Part shown: positions 11,585 to 23,673 of the stretch, in pieces
How the letters are laid out: the number at the start of each line of letters is the position of its first letter
How positions within the stretch are numbered: the stretch's first letter is position 1
Source: Eustoma russellianum
Taxonomy: Eukaryota > Streptophyta > Magnoliopsida > Gentianales > Gentianaceae
Assembly: GCA_036186865.1 (NCBI GenBank)
Contig: AP025053.1
Span: 35,943,008-36,007,007 of the forward strand
DNA: 64,000 bases
Direction of reading: 5' to 3'
Notes under the pieces: generated by a model
What the model saw: only the letters and a program-made list of their open reading frames with translations
Database searches by the model: none
What the model was told of the DNA's origin: nothing
Program-made: the position numbers and the translations under genes

Positions 11585-14500
11585 ATGTCAAAGGGTCACC
11601 ACCCTCGTCTCATCCTCAACAATTTCCTCTCTCCCGATGTGTGCAAGGTCCCTTTACAATTTCTCATGTGTCTATATACAATTTTGTTTAGCCGCGTGCT
11701 CTGATGAAATTGCATATTTCAGGAACTGGAGTTTATTCACAAGAGCTGTGGCACAATTGGCTACAGACTGAATGTCTTCTCCACTACGTTAACTCATCTT
11801 GCTTCTACTAATTGTGCCCATTTGATTATGCCCCTTGTGCCCATTAGAGGTTTTTTTTTTCTTTTTCACAGTTATGTTATTTATTATTATTTTTTGGCTA
11901 AAGTTATTTATAAATTTTATGCTTATGACTGGGGTTTTTGTGAAATTTAGAGAGGCTGTTGGAGAAAGTGGAAGAGTTCTTTGGATGCCAGTATGAGTTG
12001 GTTATTGAATTCACTGGCCTCATAAGGTTAGATTTCTCCGCGCTCAAAAAAGATTGGAACTTTAATGCAGGGGAGGAAAATTACTGTTTTCAGTTTGCTT
12101 TTTGATTGTGAATCTGGGAGGCCCGATAAATTGTAATGACCTTAGGCTCAAATAGCTTGAGTGATTTGAATTATTGACTTAAATAATTGAAAAGCTGTCA
12201 TGGTGCGTTTGTTTAGGAGACTATCTGTATCTGTATTTTCTGCCCCGAGGCAATAGGTTTTTTCCTTTAGCACAGAGCATTCTGTTAGTTATCAAAATTG
12301 AAGCTTTCATAAAGCAAATATGGCATCTGATAGTTTTTTTTTGGTTGTTTGTAAGTGCATCTGATAGTGTAGCTAATGGCATGTTAAGCAACTCAAGAAA
12401 TTTTCTGTAATTGGCTGATATGCTATATTAGAAAACTGATTGTTGTGCTATTAATTGGTTTTGCTACTATTTCACAATATCTTTATGTTTACTGCATCAT
12501 TTTGACTTCCCCTTTTTTGGGCATCTAACGGAGACATTGTTTTTCCTTGTCTTCCCGTGATACTTGTGCTAATTGAAGGAGCAAAAATAAGGCATAAAGA
12601 ACAGAAAAGGTGATTTTCATGCTTTATTCTTAACTTGTTTCAGCTGGACAAAAGGAGCTAGCATTGGATGGCACAGTGACGACAATCGACCTTATCTCAA
12701 GCAGAGGCATTTTGCGGTGTGTTTGAATATTCATGGATGATGCTCATTCTTTATTCTCCAGTGTACTTAATTGTTTCTTACACATTTGCTGAAGGCGGTT
12801 TGTTATCTGAATAGTTATAACAAGGATTTCAAAGGAGGGTTATTCCGGTTTCAGGATGGAGAACCGTCTATCGTTACTCCCATGGCTGGGGTAAGTGGTC
12901 TATCTCCCAATTGGTGCTCTTTCCAATTAAATATTAAGAGTAGTTACTTGGTTGATTCTGGCATGTCAGCGAATTAGCTTATTTTCACATTGTTTATCCG
13001 TGTGATGTTTCCTTCTTGTGAAAGTGTGACTGACTTTGAACTTGTTGAAATCGGCTGTCGTTGTAAATGTTGGTGCTTGTGATATCTCATATTAACTGTT
13101 TACATAGGTCTCTTTAAATTTCTGACTCTTTTGATATTCCTTCAGGATGTGGTTATGTACACTGCTGATGAACAGAATATACATTCTGTCGATGAGGTGA
13201 AGCTTATTCAGTCCGCATTTATTTACTTAGTGCAGTAGCCGCTGTTTTCATCAGAGATCTTTGCTGAAATTATGTTTTTACACAGTTTTGTTATTTGTTT
13301 TGGGTTTGGCTATACTTTACCCGCATTGAACTGCATTAATTGGTTGGAGAACTTTTAGAGCAAATGTAATTTTAGATGTTGCATAGGCACTTTAGTCTAA
13401 GTCTGATTGCAATGGCTCTCCTATAAGTTCAACTTGTTAATGCTTGAACTTTTATAGAAACAATGTAACCAGCGTAAATCTTCCTATTGATTTCTGATGG
13501 ACGTTTCCTGTTCCTTCTAAAATGGTAATCAACGAGTATTTGGCAAGACAACAAAACAAGATTATATGCCATTTTTCTCATAACAAGGACAGGCTTCACA
13601 CTGAAATTTATTTTTTATGTATTACTTGCACTTGCATATTTATGTCTTGGATGCTATAAAGTATATGAATGAATAGGCCCTGAGGAGGATTTGCTTTAAA
13701 AGAGGAACCATATAGCCAACTGGACTTGGTCGGCATAAGGCTTAGATGTTGTTTTTCTTGTTCAAATAATCACTTGTGGGAGATTTCTTTAGATCCACCT
13801 GGAAGTATTTGTTAATGAGTTGCTGAGATAAAAGTTGCTGAAAGGGGTCAACCATGTTTGCTTGCAAATTTAGTCAGGTCAATGTAGTAACAACTTTCAG
13901 TGATTTGGAACCTTGGAAATATTTTTGGGGTAGAAGTAAGGCTTTTGCAAACTTCAGATGCAGCCCTAGTTGGTATTCTAGTTGTAGTGTCTCCCTCTAG
14001 CCATTAGGTAAGGCTTCAACAACAACACTGAAGCATTTTTTTCACGATGTGAGGTGAGCTATATGGATCAATCATTTCTCTTGCGCTTTATTTTTTTGTT
14101 TGTTTTTTCTTTTGCTTTTTTAGATAAGGCTTCAGTGGCAACATTTTATGTTCTTGAATAATGTTTTCCCTGTAACTACTTAAAGTTTACTTGACCAGAT
14201 TACTGAAGGAGAAAGAGTTACCCTTACACTATGGTTCAGTCGGGATCAAGCTCACAGTGAGGATGAAAAGGTGATCTCATTTCTGTCTCAAGGATTGGGA
14301 GACCATTTCGACTCCTGTGTACCTGTACCAGCATCCAACAGCATGTACTGGTTTCCTCCCGATGAAGCTTTGAAATTCCTTTCTGGATTTGACATACGAT
14401 GTGCCAGATTGCATGTTCTTGGGCTGGATATTTATTCTCCTGATGGTCATTTATGTAATGCAACTACAAATTCATCATCCTACTCTCTAGGAGTATTGAT

Positions 14501-15461
14501 GGGCACTCTACAGATAGTAAAGGGAAACCAGTTGTTTCTGATGGAATTTGCCAACATATTGCATGTCCTGCAGGTATTCAGTTTTCTTGTTGCGTGACCT
14601 TTCAGGTTAAATTATGCAATATGGAAATCTGAATCTCATCTTAACTGACTGGCGGTATTTTTGGGGAAGTCATTAATCCCTTCTTAGCGATCTTCTCATT
14701 CAATTTGTTGTGATGAAATTAAAAATATCATTGTGTCCCTTGCTGTTGGCATTTCTGGAGTTAAGTCCAGTTGGCACAATCTGAATCTTTACCATCCCTG
14801 AATTAGCAACTCATTGTTCATTTCTCTAATACAGTCAGGAACTATACGTGGTTATTATCTTCTCCTGATCTTTCCAAGGTAGAAAGGTGATCAAGTTGCA
14901 ACCTATAGTGGGAAAGAGTATAGTTCCTGACCGTATGCTAAATATTACCGAAATGAACAATGAGTTGCTAATGTGAGTATTCTTTAGGTCATTCTGTGAG
15001 TATTCTTCAGGTCAGTCTAAATATTTCATTGGTATGAAAAGAGTATACAAAAGGATGTGCAAGAAGAGGTAGAACCTCACGTTGAGTTTTGATGGGCTAG
15101 ACATTTAGTTTTTCTCTTTGTTTTCTAATCACAGGTAGTGCAATTTTACTGTTGGAAGGATTTGGAACTTAAGGCAACTGAAGCGGAAGACTTGTCCTTG
15201 AAGTTGAAGCGACTCTCTTGTGAAGAGCTTGAGCAAGTCGACCGTTTGAAGCAGGTTGTGTTAAAGGACAGTCGCATGGCAGACACATTTTTCTTGGATC
15301 TGACCCCTGGGAGAAACATGGAAGAGGTGTTTCAATGGAATAGATTTTTTGCTGCAGTTGTTGGGTGGGAACGTTACAGTCGCGAATTGCAAGATGAACT
15401 ATTCAGGATGTTACCTGACTGGAGAAAACAGACACTAATTTTCTCCCATCACTCACAGTGA
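11585..15461 (+). CDS. PKHD-type 2-oxoglutarate/Fe(II) dioxygenase (prolyl 4-hydroxylase-like)
   Basis: This is an oxygenase of the 2-oxoglutarate/Fe(II) superfamily, like the uncharacterised Arabidopsis PKHD protein At1g22950. Such enzymes hydroxylate a protein or small-molecule substrate; this one's substrate is unknown. Eight exons join without a stop: 11585-11647, 11723-11849, 11951-12026, 12644-12716, 12795-12890, 13146-13196, 14199-14573 and 15135-15461, giving 395 aa. The metal triad is visible: H99 and D101 in GWHSDDNRPYL, and H158 in NIHSVDE. R168 in GERVTLTLWFSRD is the expected 2-oxoglutarate-binding Arg ten residues later. A jelly-roll strand GGLFRFQDGEP lies between them. The remaining roughly 220 residues form a plant-specific C-terminal part without a known domain; no signal peptide is evident. 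All catalytic residues are kept, so it is probably active. The ATG used is the first in frame and is followed by KGHHPRLILNNFLS. Confidence 0.92.
14802..14973. mobile_element. MITE with about 45-bp terminal inverted repeats
   Basis: The left end begins ATTAGCAACTCATTGTTCAT and continues through TCAGGAACTATAC. The right end is its near-exact reverse complement, from GTATAGTTCCTGAC to ATGAGTTGCTAAT. About 80 bp of unrelated sequence separates the arms, so the element is about 172 bp with no coding capacity. It lies in the last intron of the dioxygenase gene (14574-15134). The transposase superfamily is not clear from the ends. Confidence 0.85.
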
Positions 15462-16599
15462 CTCTAGTGAAGCAATATGAAATGCTGATGCTGTAAACGT
15501 ATGCTTCTCATTAGGGTTTATCGTTTTGGTAGAGTTATTATCATGTTAACCGACCTGTTTTAGGTCGTGGGTTTCATAGTATGCATCATATCAACACCCT
15601 CTTTCATAGCCTCATTCATAAACACGCAGCGTGCGCTACCGGGGTGAGGGGTTTGTTGGGGGTATAGGGGTATGGTTGAGGTAAGAGAAGTCAAAGAGGA
15701 ACCAGGAAAGAAACTAAGTAGACTTAACTAACTCGTTGATATTATCGTGCACGTAAGCAACTCATAATATAGGGTCATTACTCAGTTACTGGGACACGAA
15801 TCAGAAAAAAGATAGAAGCTCTATTTCCATCACAAGTGGAAGGATTACATATTTTTGTCTTTACTACACCTTGTCTTTATAAACATAACCGCATGGAAGA
15901 TTGCTACTTTGTAACATTGATGTCGCGGATTCGCAGTGCTTTGTAACATTGATGTTATGGATTCGAACTGCAAAAACAGCCTTTTAGGTAAAGTTATGTA
16001 CATCAGTATCGCTTGTTACGTAGATCAGATCGCGAAGCAAAAACGTGAAAGCCTAGTGTATCAGAAAAGCCTTTTTTATAACCGCCACGAAGGAGATGTA
16101 ACATCATTAGTACGGCCTTAAATCTGAAAATTAGATTACGTTTGGAACCTGACTGTGATTACACTACTCTTTGACGTTTGATTATCACTGGGGTAAACAA
16201 GCCCCCTTACATTTAGGCTACATTACTACCAAAAAAAAAAAACACACACACACACACACACATCAAAAACACACATCGAGATCACTCTCTTAGTGAGCAA
16301 TTTGGTGGTAAGGAAAAAAAGGAGCAATGAATCACACATTGGTAACATCGTCTGTCCTTTCATACATACGTACAGCTCGTAAAGTAACAATCAAAGTCTG
16401 TTCAAGAAAATTTGAATTCACAACACTTTCTCCAAGGGGAGAAGGAAGCACACTTGTGCAACTTCTTGGATCTAGTAATCTGTAAGAGAACCGCAAAGAA
16501 GAACCAAATAGGAGATGACCATGTAATGGAAAGTGAAGTCACTCAGCATATAATCACAGATTCCGCATTCTTCGACTTTATACTGAGATTTGCTAGTAC
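15462..16599. other. Intergenic interval with a SINE remnant and (AC)n
   Basis: It separates the dioxygenase stop from the TPS exon. It contains a TS-like SINE relic (15915-16085) and an (AC)n run at about 16241-16262. No other gene-like signal is visible. Confidence 0.7.
15915..16085 (+). repeat. TS-like SINE relic
   Basis: It holds a tRNA B-box-like stretch (GGATTCGAACTGC near 15959), then GGTAAAGTTATGTACATCAG, CAGATCGCGAAGC and a GCCTAGTGTATCAG tail before a T-rich end. The same order occurs at 20745-20945. It is degenerate and has an extra insertion of about 25 bp. Confidence 0.6.
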
Positions 16600-16887
16600 C
16601 TAAAGATATGCCATCTGATCAGCTACAGAAGACAAGCCCTGCATTAGTCTGACAACTTCAGAGGTGTCATCAAGATAATATTTTGCCTTGCTGGGCTTCT
16701 TTCCGACAGTGCATGCAAATACTTCAGCACTTGGGGCTATGGCTGGGCCGGATATAGAGTTAGTGATCGCCTCAAACATGTCCTCATCCGATCTATCATC
16801 CCCAATGCACAGAACAAAATCTGGTGACATCCCTCTTTCTTGCATTAAAGAGAGTAGGCGTTGTGCTACGAGTCCCTTGCTCACTCC
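16600..16887 (-). pseudogene. Orphan last exon of a class II trehalose-6-phosphate synthase/phosphatase-like gene
   Basis: The 96-codon segment opens after a splice acceptor (GCAG|GGAGTGAGC on the minus strand) and ends with TAG at 16600-16602. It shows GVSKGLVAQRLLS and the HAD phosphatase motif GDDRSDEDMFE, typical of the C-terminal TPP-like domain of TPS5-TPS11 proteins. The other roughly 750 residues of such proteins, including the GT20 synthase domain, should lie to the right on this strand. I see no trace of them up to the cyclin gene at 18.9 kb. The reading frame itself is undamaged. It is best explained as a gene fragment left by a rearrangement, or possibly an assembly join; an unusually long intron running past the cyclin gene is less likely. 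Confidence 0.75.
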
Positions 16888-18756
16888 CTGCATAGCAACA
16901 TAAACAAGATGTTCTCATTATAAGGCAGAATCCTCCACTGAAAACTTCGTTCTTTTGTCTAACAGAAGGAGTGGCATGCCATTGCAGTCTAGAAATTGAT
17001 TTCACAGCAACAAGGTTATAAGTCTTGGGCTAAAACAACTCGTACCCAATCTCCTCGGTGTAAACAGCTACACAGTTGATTCGAGATAATGACCATTCTC
17101 GCAATAGACCTTTAAACTTATTTACTCTGTCATTCTTTTCTCTAAAAAAAATTAAAACGGTCTATTACAATACAGTATCATTCTCAATTCATTTATATAC
17201 ATCATGTAAGTATTGTCTTCTCTTTTTCAACTTTTGTGGCATTACGCTCAGGTCTTCTTTCTTCTTTACTTGGTTTCTGCCATAGTGCCATTGTTATAAC
17301 TTGCCTTATTGAGGGGGATTACCTTGGACCTATGCTAAAAATATGGCCCTTTTAATTGATAATGATTTATTATTAAGACACCTGATGATAACTTATCTAA
17401 CGGTCCTTCACCAAAGTTTCAAGAGAAAATGTCATGAAATAAACATACACAATAGACATAGAGATACAACTGTGAATGTTATCTTCTCCAAAGTCTTTAA
17501 CAAAATGTGTCCACATCAAGGGCTCCTTCTTCCTCCCCTCTTTAAACTCCGACTCGTAATTTTTATAAATAAAGCTCTGATAATTGTTAGCTACTTACTT
17601 CTAAATCTACATATTCTATTACTGCGTGTTACAGGATATACACATACTTACTTCTAAATATACACATACTTACATCTAAATCTACATCTTCTATTATTAC
17701 GTGTTACACGATACGCGCATGACCGCTTCCGGTAAGCGGATCTTTACCTACACGTAGCTACGTTTAGACTATTGTTGTGTCATGAAGCCCTCTTTTTGGG
17801 ATTGGACGTGGACATGGACGTGGATTGGATCGCGTACAGTGTTAGTGGGTCTAAAAATATGGGCTTACTGTCATGTCCAATTGTCGATCGTCAGTTGATC
17901 AATTTTACTTGAACTCTTGTCTACAACGTGTAAAGTTAAAAGAGAACTTTTAATGCTAATCTGTTGTAGCCATCTTATGTACAAGTTAAAGAGATATTTT
18001 CTTAAACCATCCTTTAACAATTTCAATATCGTAAACATTCTATTTGTATTTACTAAATTACTTCACTAACCTACTAACACTGGAATCAAACTCTTTATCC
18101 TTTGAGATGGATGTATTGTTTGCTTGTATTTCACCCCCTCTCTCTATCATTTGGATAGATATATTGTTTACCTGTATTTCACCCTCTCCAGACTCTATCA
18201 ATAGCTTTTCATTAGTATATACTGGAAACTGAGATATTCATCTCTCTTTACCCCACTCTTGAATTGTGGCTATCTCAATTTCACAAACGGCACTTTTGTA
18301 GGGGAAAAAAAGGAAGAAACTAGAAAGAAAACAAGCAAACGTGACGGTATTTGCAAACAGGTAACTTATTTTTTTTAAAAAGAAAATGTATATGATTTCT
18401 GGTTTATAGTAAGTCAAATTTCTGTTTTTAAAAGAATTAAATTTGTTTCCATTATTTTAACCAATCATCCGCAGGAGTGATGCAAAACATTCTGCTACAA
18501 CTTGGTTTATTCATAAGCATCAGTTTTTTTAAATGGACATCAATGTATTAAACCCTTAGCCTTATAATTCTTTTAAATTGAATCTCAATTTAGTCAATGT
18601 ATTCTGATATCACATTGAGGAATTCAACACAAAAGAAAGTAAAAAAAAGAAGAAGAAGGAAAACCCTTTTTCTTTTTTTGGCTTGTGATGTGATAATGCA
18701 CGACGACTCCATGAACGTGACTGGGAAAACTAGAGGGCCCCACCCACAACCGCAGA
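16888..18756. other. Gene-free interval upstream of cyclin SDS
   Basis: It is AT-rich with no recognisable coding motif. It contains direct repeats: TACACATACTTAC-type units at 17638-17675 and a duplicated segment of about 45 bp ending in TGTATTTCACCC (18108-18143 and 18157-18185). The right end is presumably the SDS promoter. Confidence 0.6.
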
Positions 18757-18757
18757 G

Positions 18758-18765
18758 TATATAAA
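18758..18765 (+). promoter_or_regulatory. TATA box of cyclin SDS gene
   Basis: TATATAAA lies 152 bp upstream of the SDS ATG, followed by a C-rich segment suited to a transcription start near 18790. It is the only strong TATA element in the 200 bp before the ATG. Confidence 0.75.
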
Positions 18766-18916
18766 GCCCCACGCTTCAGTTCATTTTCAACGATCACAAC
18801 TGCTTCACACACAAACCGCACTCCTGAATCAACTTGAACTCCAAATCTCCCATTTCGTTACCTTCTGATCAGAAATCCAAAGCTACAAACCAAAAAATCG
18901 CAGCCGCTAACCGCTT

Positions 18917-21900
18917 ATGGAGTGCTCCAGGATGAAGCGTAAAGCCGAAGCTATCTCACTGTTCGAATCACAGCAGCCACGGCTGCTCGTCGCCGTGAAA
19001 AAGCAGCTCCGTTCAAAGTTGCCTAGAAGACCACGTCGCTTTAATGTTTCGCCAGCCATTCAGAGTTCGTTGTACTCTGATTCGACAGTAGCTTCGTCGG
19101 TGAATGATAATAGCAGAGGCGCGAGGTTTTCGGATGATAAGAGAAAGGAGATGAGAATCGACGAAGTGGAGGTGTCGGAGAATTCCTGTGTTGATTCATC
19201 TTCGGTGGTGAAATTTGGGGAGAATCAGTCGAAATTGAGTAGACTTGTTCAGAATGAGAAGAAGGTGGTAAAATATGATCGAAGGAAGGTCTTATCTGAG
19301 GAATCGGATATCGTGGATAAGTCTGAAGTTTCGGTTGAATTTTTTGGATTTTTGGGGAAAACCAGAGCTGATAAGGAGAACCGAAGTGATAATTTTCTCG
19401 AGTGTGATTCAATAGATGTTGTTTCGGTTCAATCTGATTTGACGCATTTTCAGAAGTCCTTGGAGGAAAAGAATACAAGTGATCAGGAAGAGTGGCGACC
19501 TGTTAAGGAACGTGGAGAAGAAGTTGTTCCGGGTAAGATTGATTTTACGTGTCCGGAGAATTTCTCAGATGAAGGATTCTCAGATGAGTGCGGTTATGGC
19601 TACTCGTCGGCATACTCCACGCTGCAGTCAGATACGGTGCCGGACACTTCGGAGTTTGAGTTATCGGATTTTAAGGAGTCTATTTGGGATAATGATTCCG
19701 GCAGCCAATTCTCCGAGAAATCTAATGAGAATTCCTCTCCAACTTATCAACTATTCCTTCAGTTTTCTCAAGAGCTCTGCCAATCCAAGTTTGCTTTATT
19801 CTCCAATTCCAATTCCTCTTCTAAGCTCTCTGAGGATGATAAATCGGAAGAGATCACGGTGAGTTTTTCTCATTCTTTTTCCTGAAACTATATCAGTTAG
19901 AAAATTGCTGAATAACTCCGGATTTTGCATCTACTTCCGTTTTTTTTTTTTGGTGGAAATATTCATTAGACAAGACCCTTAATCCTTTTCAGATTAACCT
20001 ATATGCATAACAACTCGGCCTATTATGGTAAACAAGTGATTTTCCATAAGCATGTAGCCATTACTTTCATCCACAGAACCTGAAATCCATGCAAACCGCC
20101 TTTTTCTTCTGAAATTGCAGCTTCTTTTCGTTATATTTGATTTTCGCCGTATAATTTTAAATTGTTTGACATATATATATCCTTGAGTTTTGACGTATTG
20201 ATCAACGGCAAATCTTAAATTGTTATGATGTAGCTGCCGGGGTTGGAAGATAAAGAGGATCTAGAAAGCTATAAGATGATGAAAGGCAGAGAGAGGAGAC
20301 AAGTCTATTTACACGATTATATCACAGAATACTGCACTACCACCGACTACGGTGAGCTTATCATTCAGCAACGCTTGAAGATGGTGAACTGGATTTATGA
20401 GGTAACATAGTTCAATTTCCATCATTGTCATATTATTATCATAATCGTAACATTTTCCCCCCTAGTTTTGTTGTTATTTTTGTGACCAATGATAGAACAA
20501 AAAGTTCTAACGACCTGATATTGTGTCGCTTTCTGCTATTGCTTGTCCAATTATTATCTGCCAATTAAATAATGTTGTGGTGAATTGAACTTGACACTGT
20601 TTGGTCGCAACGAGAGTCGGTGAAGTAAGGTTTTTCTGGTAAATCCTGAATTTCTATTGGAGCATTCACAAGTTTCTTCAAGCATTTTACCTGTTCCGCA
20701 AGTTTGCGTGGTGGGCTAGTGGGTTGAAAAATTACAACTGCATATCCTCGAAGTTGACTAATACTAAGGTGGCTGGTTTGTGACCTTGAGATCATGTGTT
20801 TGAACTGCGGAACATATTCTTGTACAAAGTGTAGGTAAAGCTGCGTACATCAGATCGCGAAGCGATCCGGCCTCTCTCCGGACCCTGCGTAAACGCGGAA
20901 GTTTATTGTACCGGTAACGTCTTTTTTTAAAAGACGCATAAATACAAGCATTAGGATCTTTATAATTGAAACTGTTCGTGTTAAAAGTATTAAAATTTTC
21001 ACAATACAGTAATCAATAAGTAACAGACCCTTCCTGGATTATGATGTTGGAAAAACCAAAGTACAGGACACTTAGGATTGTTTACAAGATGTCATCGTCC
21101 AGAAGCACATCATAAAAAATTTTTCCCTTGTTACTCAAAGGTGAACGGAAAAGTGTGTCTTTGTATAGTAAAAAATTAAATATTCAGGGAAAAATTGATG
21201 TTCAAGGTGAAATTGTTGCTTCAATCCACTTATATGCGTACGTGTGAATACAATGCTGGTAAACAACTTCCAGGAAATTGGCGGAACACACTGGATATCC
21301 GTCGAGCGCGCAAAATGGATTCAGAGGTTATGCTAGTTTAAAATAGGAAGAGGCAGATGAAAAAGTAGCCTGTGTAACTTGGATTCTCTCTTTTCTTTCT
21401 ACTTTATTGCCGTCCGCAGTTGATTATCTTTGACATACAACTTATTTAGCTGGAACTAAAGCATCCATAATTTCTGTCTAATATAACCTTAATTTGAATA
21501 CCTATTCACTTTAATCTGTCTTGCCATTATATTGCAAGGACACCGCTTCATCAGTTTTACATCCTTGAAACAGCAATTTGAAAAGAAGGAGCTTCAGAGG
21601 CAGACAATGTTTCTTGGCGTCAATCTTCTCGATCGATTCTTAAGTAAAGGCTATTTTAGAACCAAGAGAAATCTGCAGATTGCTGGCATTGCCTGTCTCT
21701 CTCTTGCAACGAGGATTGAGGAAAACCAACCATTCAACAGGTAACGTCAATCTTTCCTTCCTTTACATTATATTAGTCATCTTTTGGCTGTTGTGGAGGT
21801 TGAAACAAGCTTGGGTTTAGAACGTCAGCTTGTCTGTTTTTATAAGGTTATGTCCTGGATAAATATATTGAAGTTTAACATCCTTAGCTAATGGAAAAGG

Positions 21901-23673
21901 ACCACTTTGAGTTATCCAGTTCATCTTTTGGGTGCATTTGGAGGTGCTGTCATATTGTTGGGACTAATACAGTGCAGCTATAAGAGTAAAAGGTAACTAT
22001 AAGGTAACTTACAAATGGAGAATTAGAGTCCAACTGACATGACAAGGAAGAGGAATGAGGGAAAGATGAATTTCTATTCATTAGTTCAATGACTGGAAAC
22101 TGAATTTGATTATTCTTTAATTGATACTGCGCCAGGCACAAGATCCAGACATATGTTTCATGAGACCTACTGGCATGAGTTGTAGAGTTTTGTAACTTTT
22201 GCCTAATTGTTAGATTCAATTAAAGTTTGCAATAGATTTTGGTGTTGGAAATGAAGTTAAGAAAGGCAAATATACATTGGTAGCTCATTAAATGTTTTCA
22301 TTTGACATTTCAGTGTGCGGGAGAAGATTTTCCAGCTTGACAGCAGTGTATATACCAGATCTGAGGTGGTGGCAATGGAGTGGTTAATACAGGAAGTACT
22401 AAAATTCAAATGCTACTTACCGACTATTTATGACTTCTTATGGTATGTACTCCATTTTGTACTTTATGTAGTATTATCAATTTAGGCTGTAGCATTATGT
22501 GGCATCTACACTACTTTAAATATGAATACTACTTTAATTTATGTAGTATTTTGACGCTATCTTTAAGTGATAAACTTGTAAATATGAATAGGTTCTACCT
22601 GAAAGCTACAATGGCTAGTGAAAAGGTAGCAAAGACAGTTAACTCCTTGGCTATTCTAGCTCTTCTGGGGTTTGAGCAACTTCGGTATTGGCCTTCTACT
22701 GCAGCAGCTGGACTGGTCGTCCTTGCACACACAACAGCATATAAGAGTATGGCATGCCGGCCAGTTATTGAGGTAAGCACTTTATCTCTCTAAATTCCTG
22801 TATAATACACTTCCTCATTATTGCTCTGTACTCTTGCTTGTTTGGTGTATGTGTTAAATATAACACCAACGATGATAACATAGAGGGCAGGCTAATGTCC
22901 TAATTCACCAAAATGAATTGCTTTTTATATTTGGCAAACACGACAAGCATATGCTATTCTGTTTAGTAAAACAGATAGAGAGACCTAGACTTGGAGCCAA
23001 GTCCTATGTAATCTGTTATCATCACTCATCAATATTTTAGTTCCTTCTGTAGTCGTTCCAGCTTCTTGAAATTTTGCATTTATCTTCCATTAGTCACTCT
23101 ATTCAAACCATATCTTTAATTGATAATCATGTCTAGAGTACCAGTTCTTTCTGCAATGCTTTCGATTGCAGACTGAAACTGAAATAACAAGATTAGTTCT
23201 TCACCTGAAATGAGGCATTTGGCAGAAGCTTCATTAGGGTCCAATATACATGACTATGCTAGAAGTTGAAAACTTGCCAGCCTTCAAACTCTATAACTTG
23301 GTTCCTTTGTCAGCAGAATGTAGCCTTTCTCTTGGTTGACCTGTTTCTGTGTCTTCGTGCAAACCCTAGATAAAACAGTAGTCTGTTTTTCCACTAACTA
23401 ATATATTCTCATTTGGATAATCAGAAACATACCTTGGAATCGGATGATGATCTTCGTCCATGCATAGAGGTACTTCTTTTATTTTAAAAAAAATCTTTTC
23501 TAAAAGAGGTATCCATGGAACTTAAACAGAGATCATTTTTTATTTTCTTTAACGTGTACCTATAGATATCCATCAATAATTAAGTTTCTTCACTAGTGTT
23601 TACTGAATACTACTGATGACTGATGTTTCTGCGATGACAGAGCCTCACATGGCTGTTGAGTTTTTTAAAGTAG
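18917..23673 (+). CDS. SDS: Cyclin SDS (SOLO DANCERS), meiosis-specific cyclin
   Basis: SDS is a plant meiotic cyclin required in Arabidopsis for homologue pairing and DMC1-dependent recombination. Seven exons join in frame: 18917-19858, 20234-20401, 21574-21740, 22314-22442, 22592-22772, 23425-23469 and 23641-23673, giving 554 aa. Residues 1-314 (one exon) form a basic start followed by a Ser/Glu/Asp-rich, probably disordered region. The cyclin fold follows: RQVYLHDYITEYC, LKMVNWIYE, TMFLGVNLLDRFLSKGYF, LATRIEENQPFN, VVAMEWLIQEVLKFKC, then the C-terminal cyclin half from FYLKATMAS to LTWLLSFLK. The FLGVNLLDRFLSKG and ATRIEENQP signatures match SDS rather than A-, B- or D-type cyclins. The third exon could instead start at 21539 (GHRFISF...), which keeps the frame; I chose 21574 because SDS proteins lack that insert. 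The ATG follows a 5' leader of about 120 nt. Confidence 0.93.
20745..20945 (+). repeat. TS SINE in SDS intron 2
   Basis: A tRNA-like head (GACCTTGAGATCATGTGTTTG, then AACTGCGG as B box) is followed by GGTAAAGCTGCGTACA, GGCCTCTCTCCGGACCCTGC and a GTACCGGTAACG-T-rich end. This matches the layout of the solanaceous TS SINE as I know it. It lies wholly within the 20402-21573 intron. Confidence 0.75.

Noticed and set aside
19041..19478. 145-codon minus-strand open frame
   Set aside because: It lies antisense to the first SDS exon and is Pro/Ser-rich only because it mirrors that exon's codon pattern. No homology recognised.
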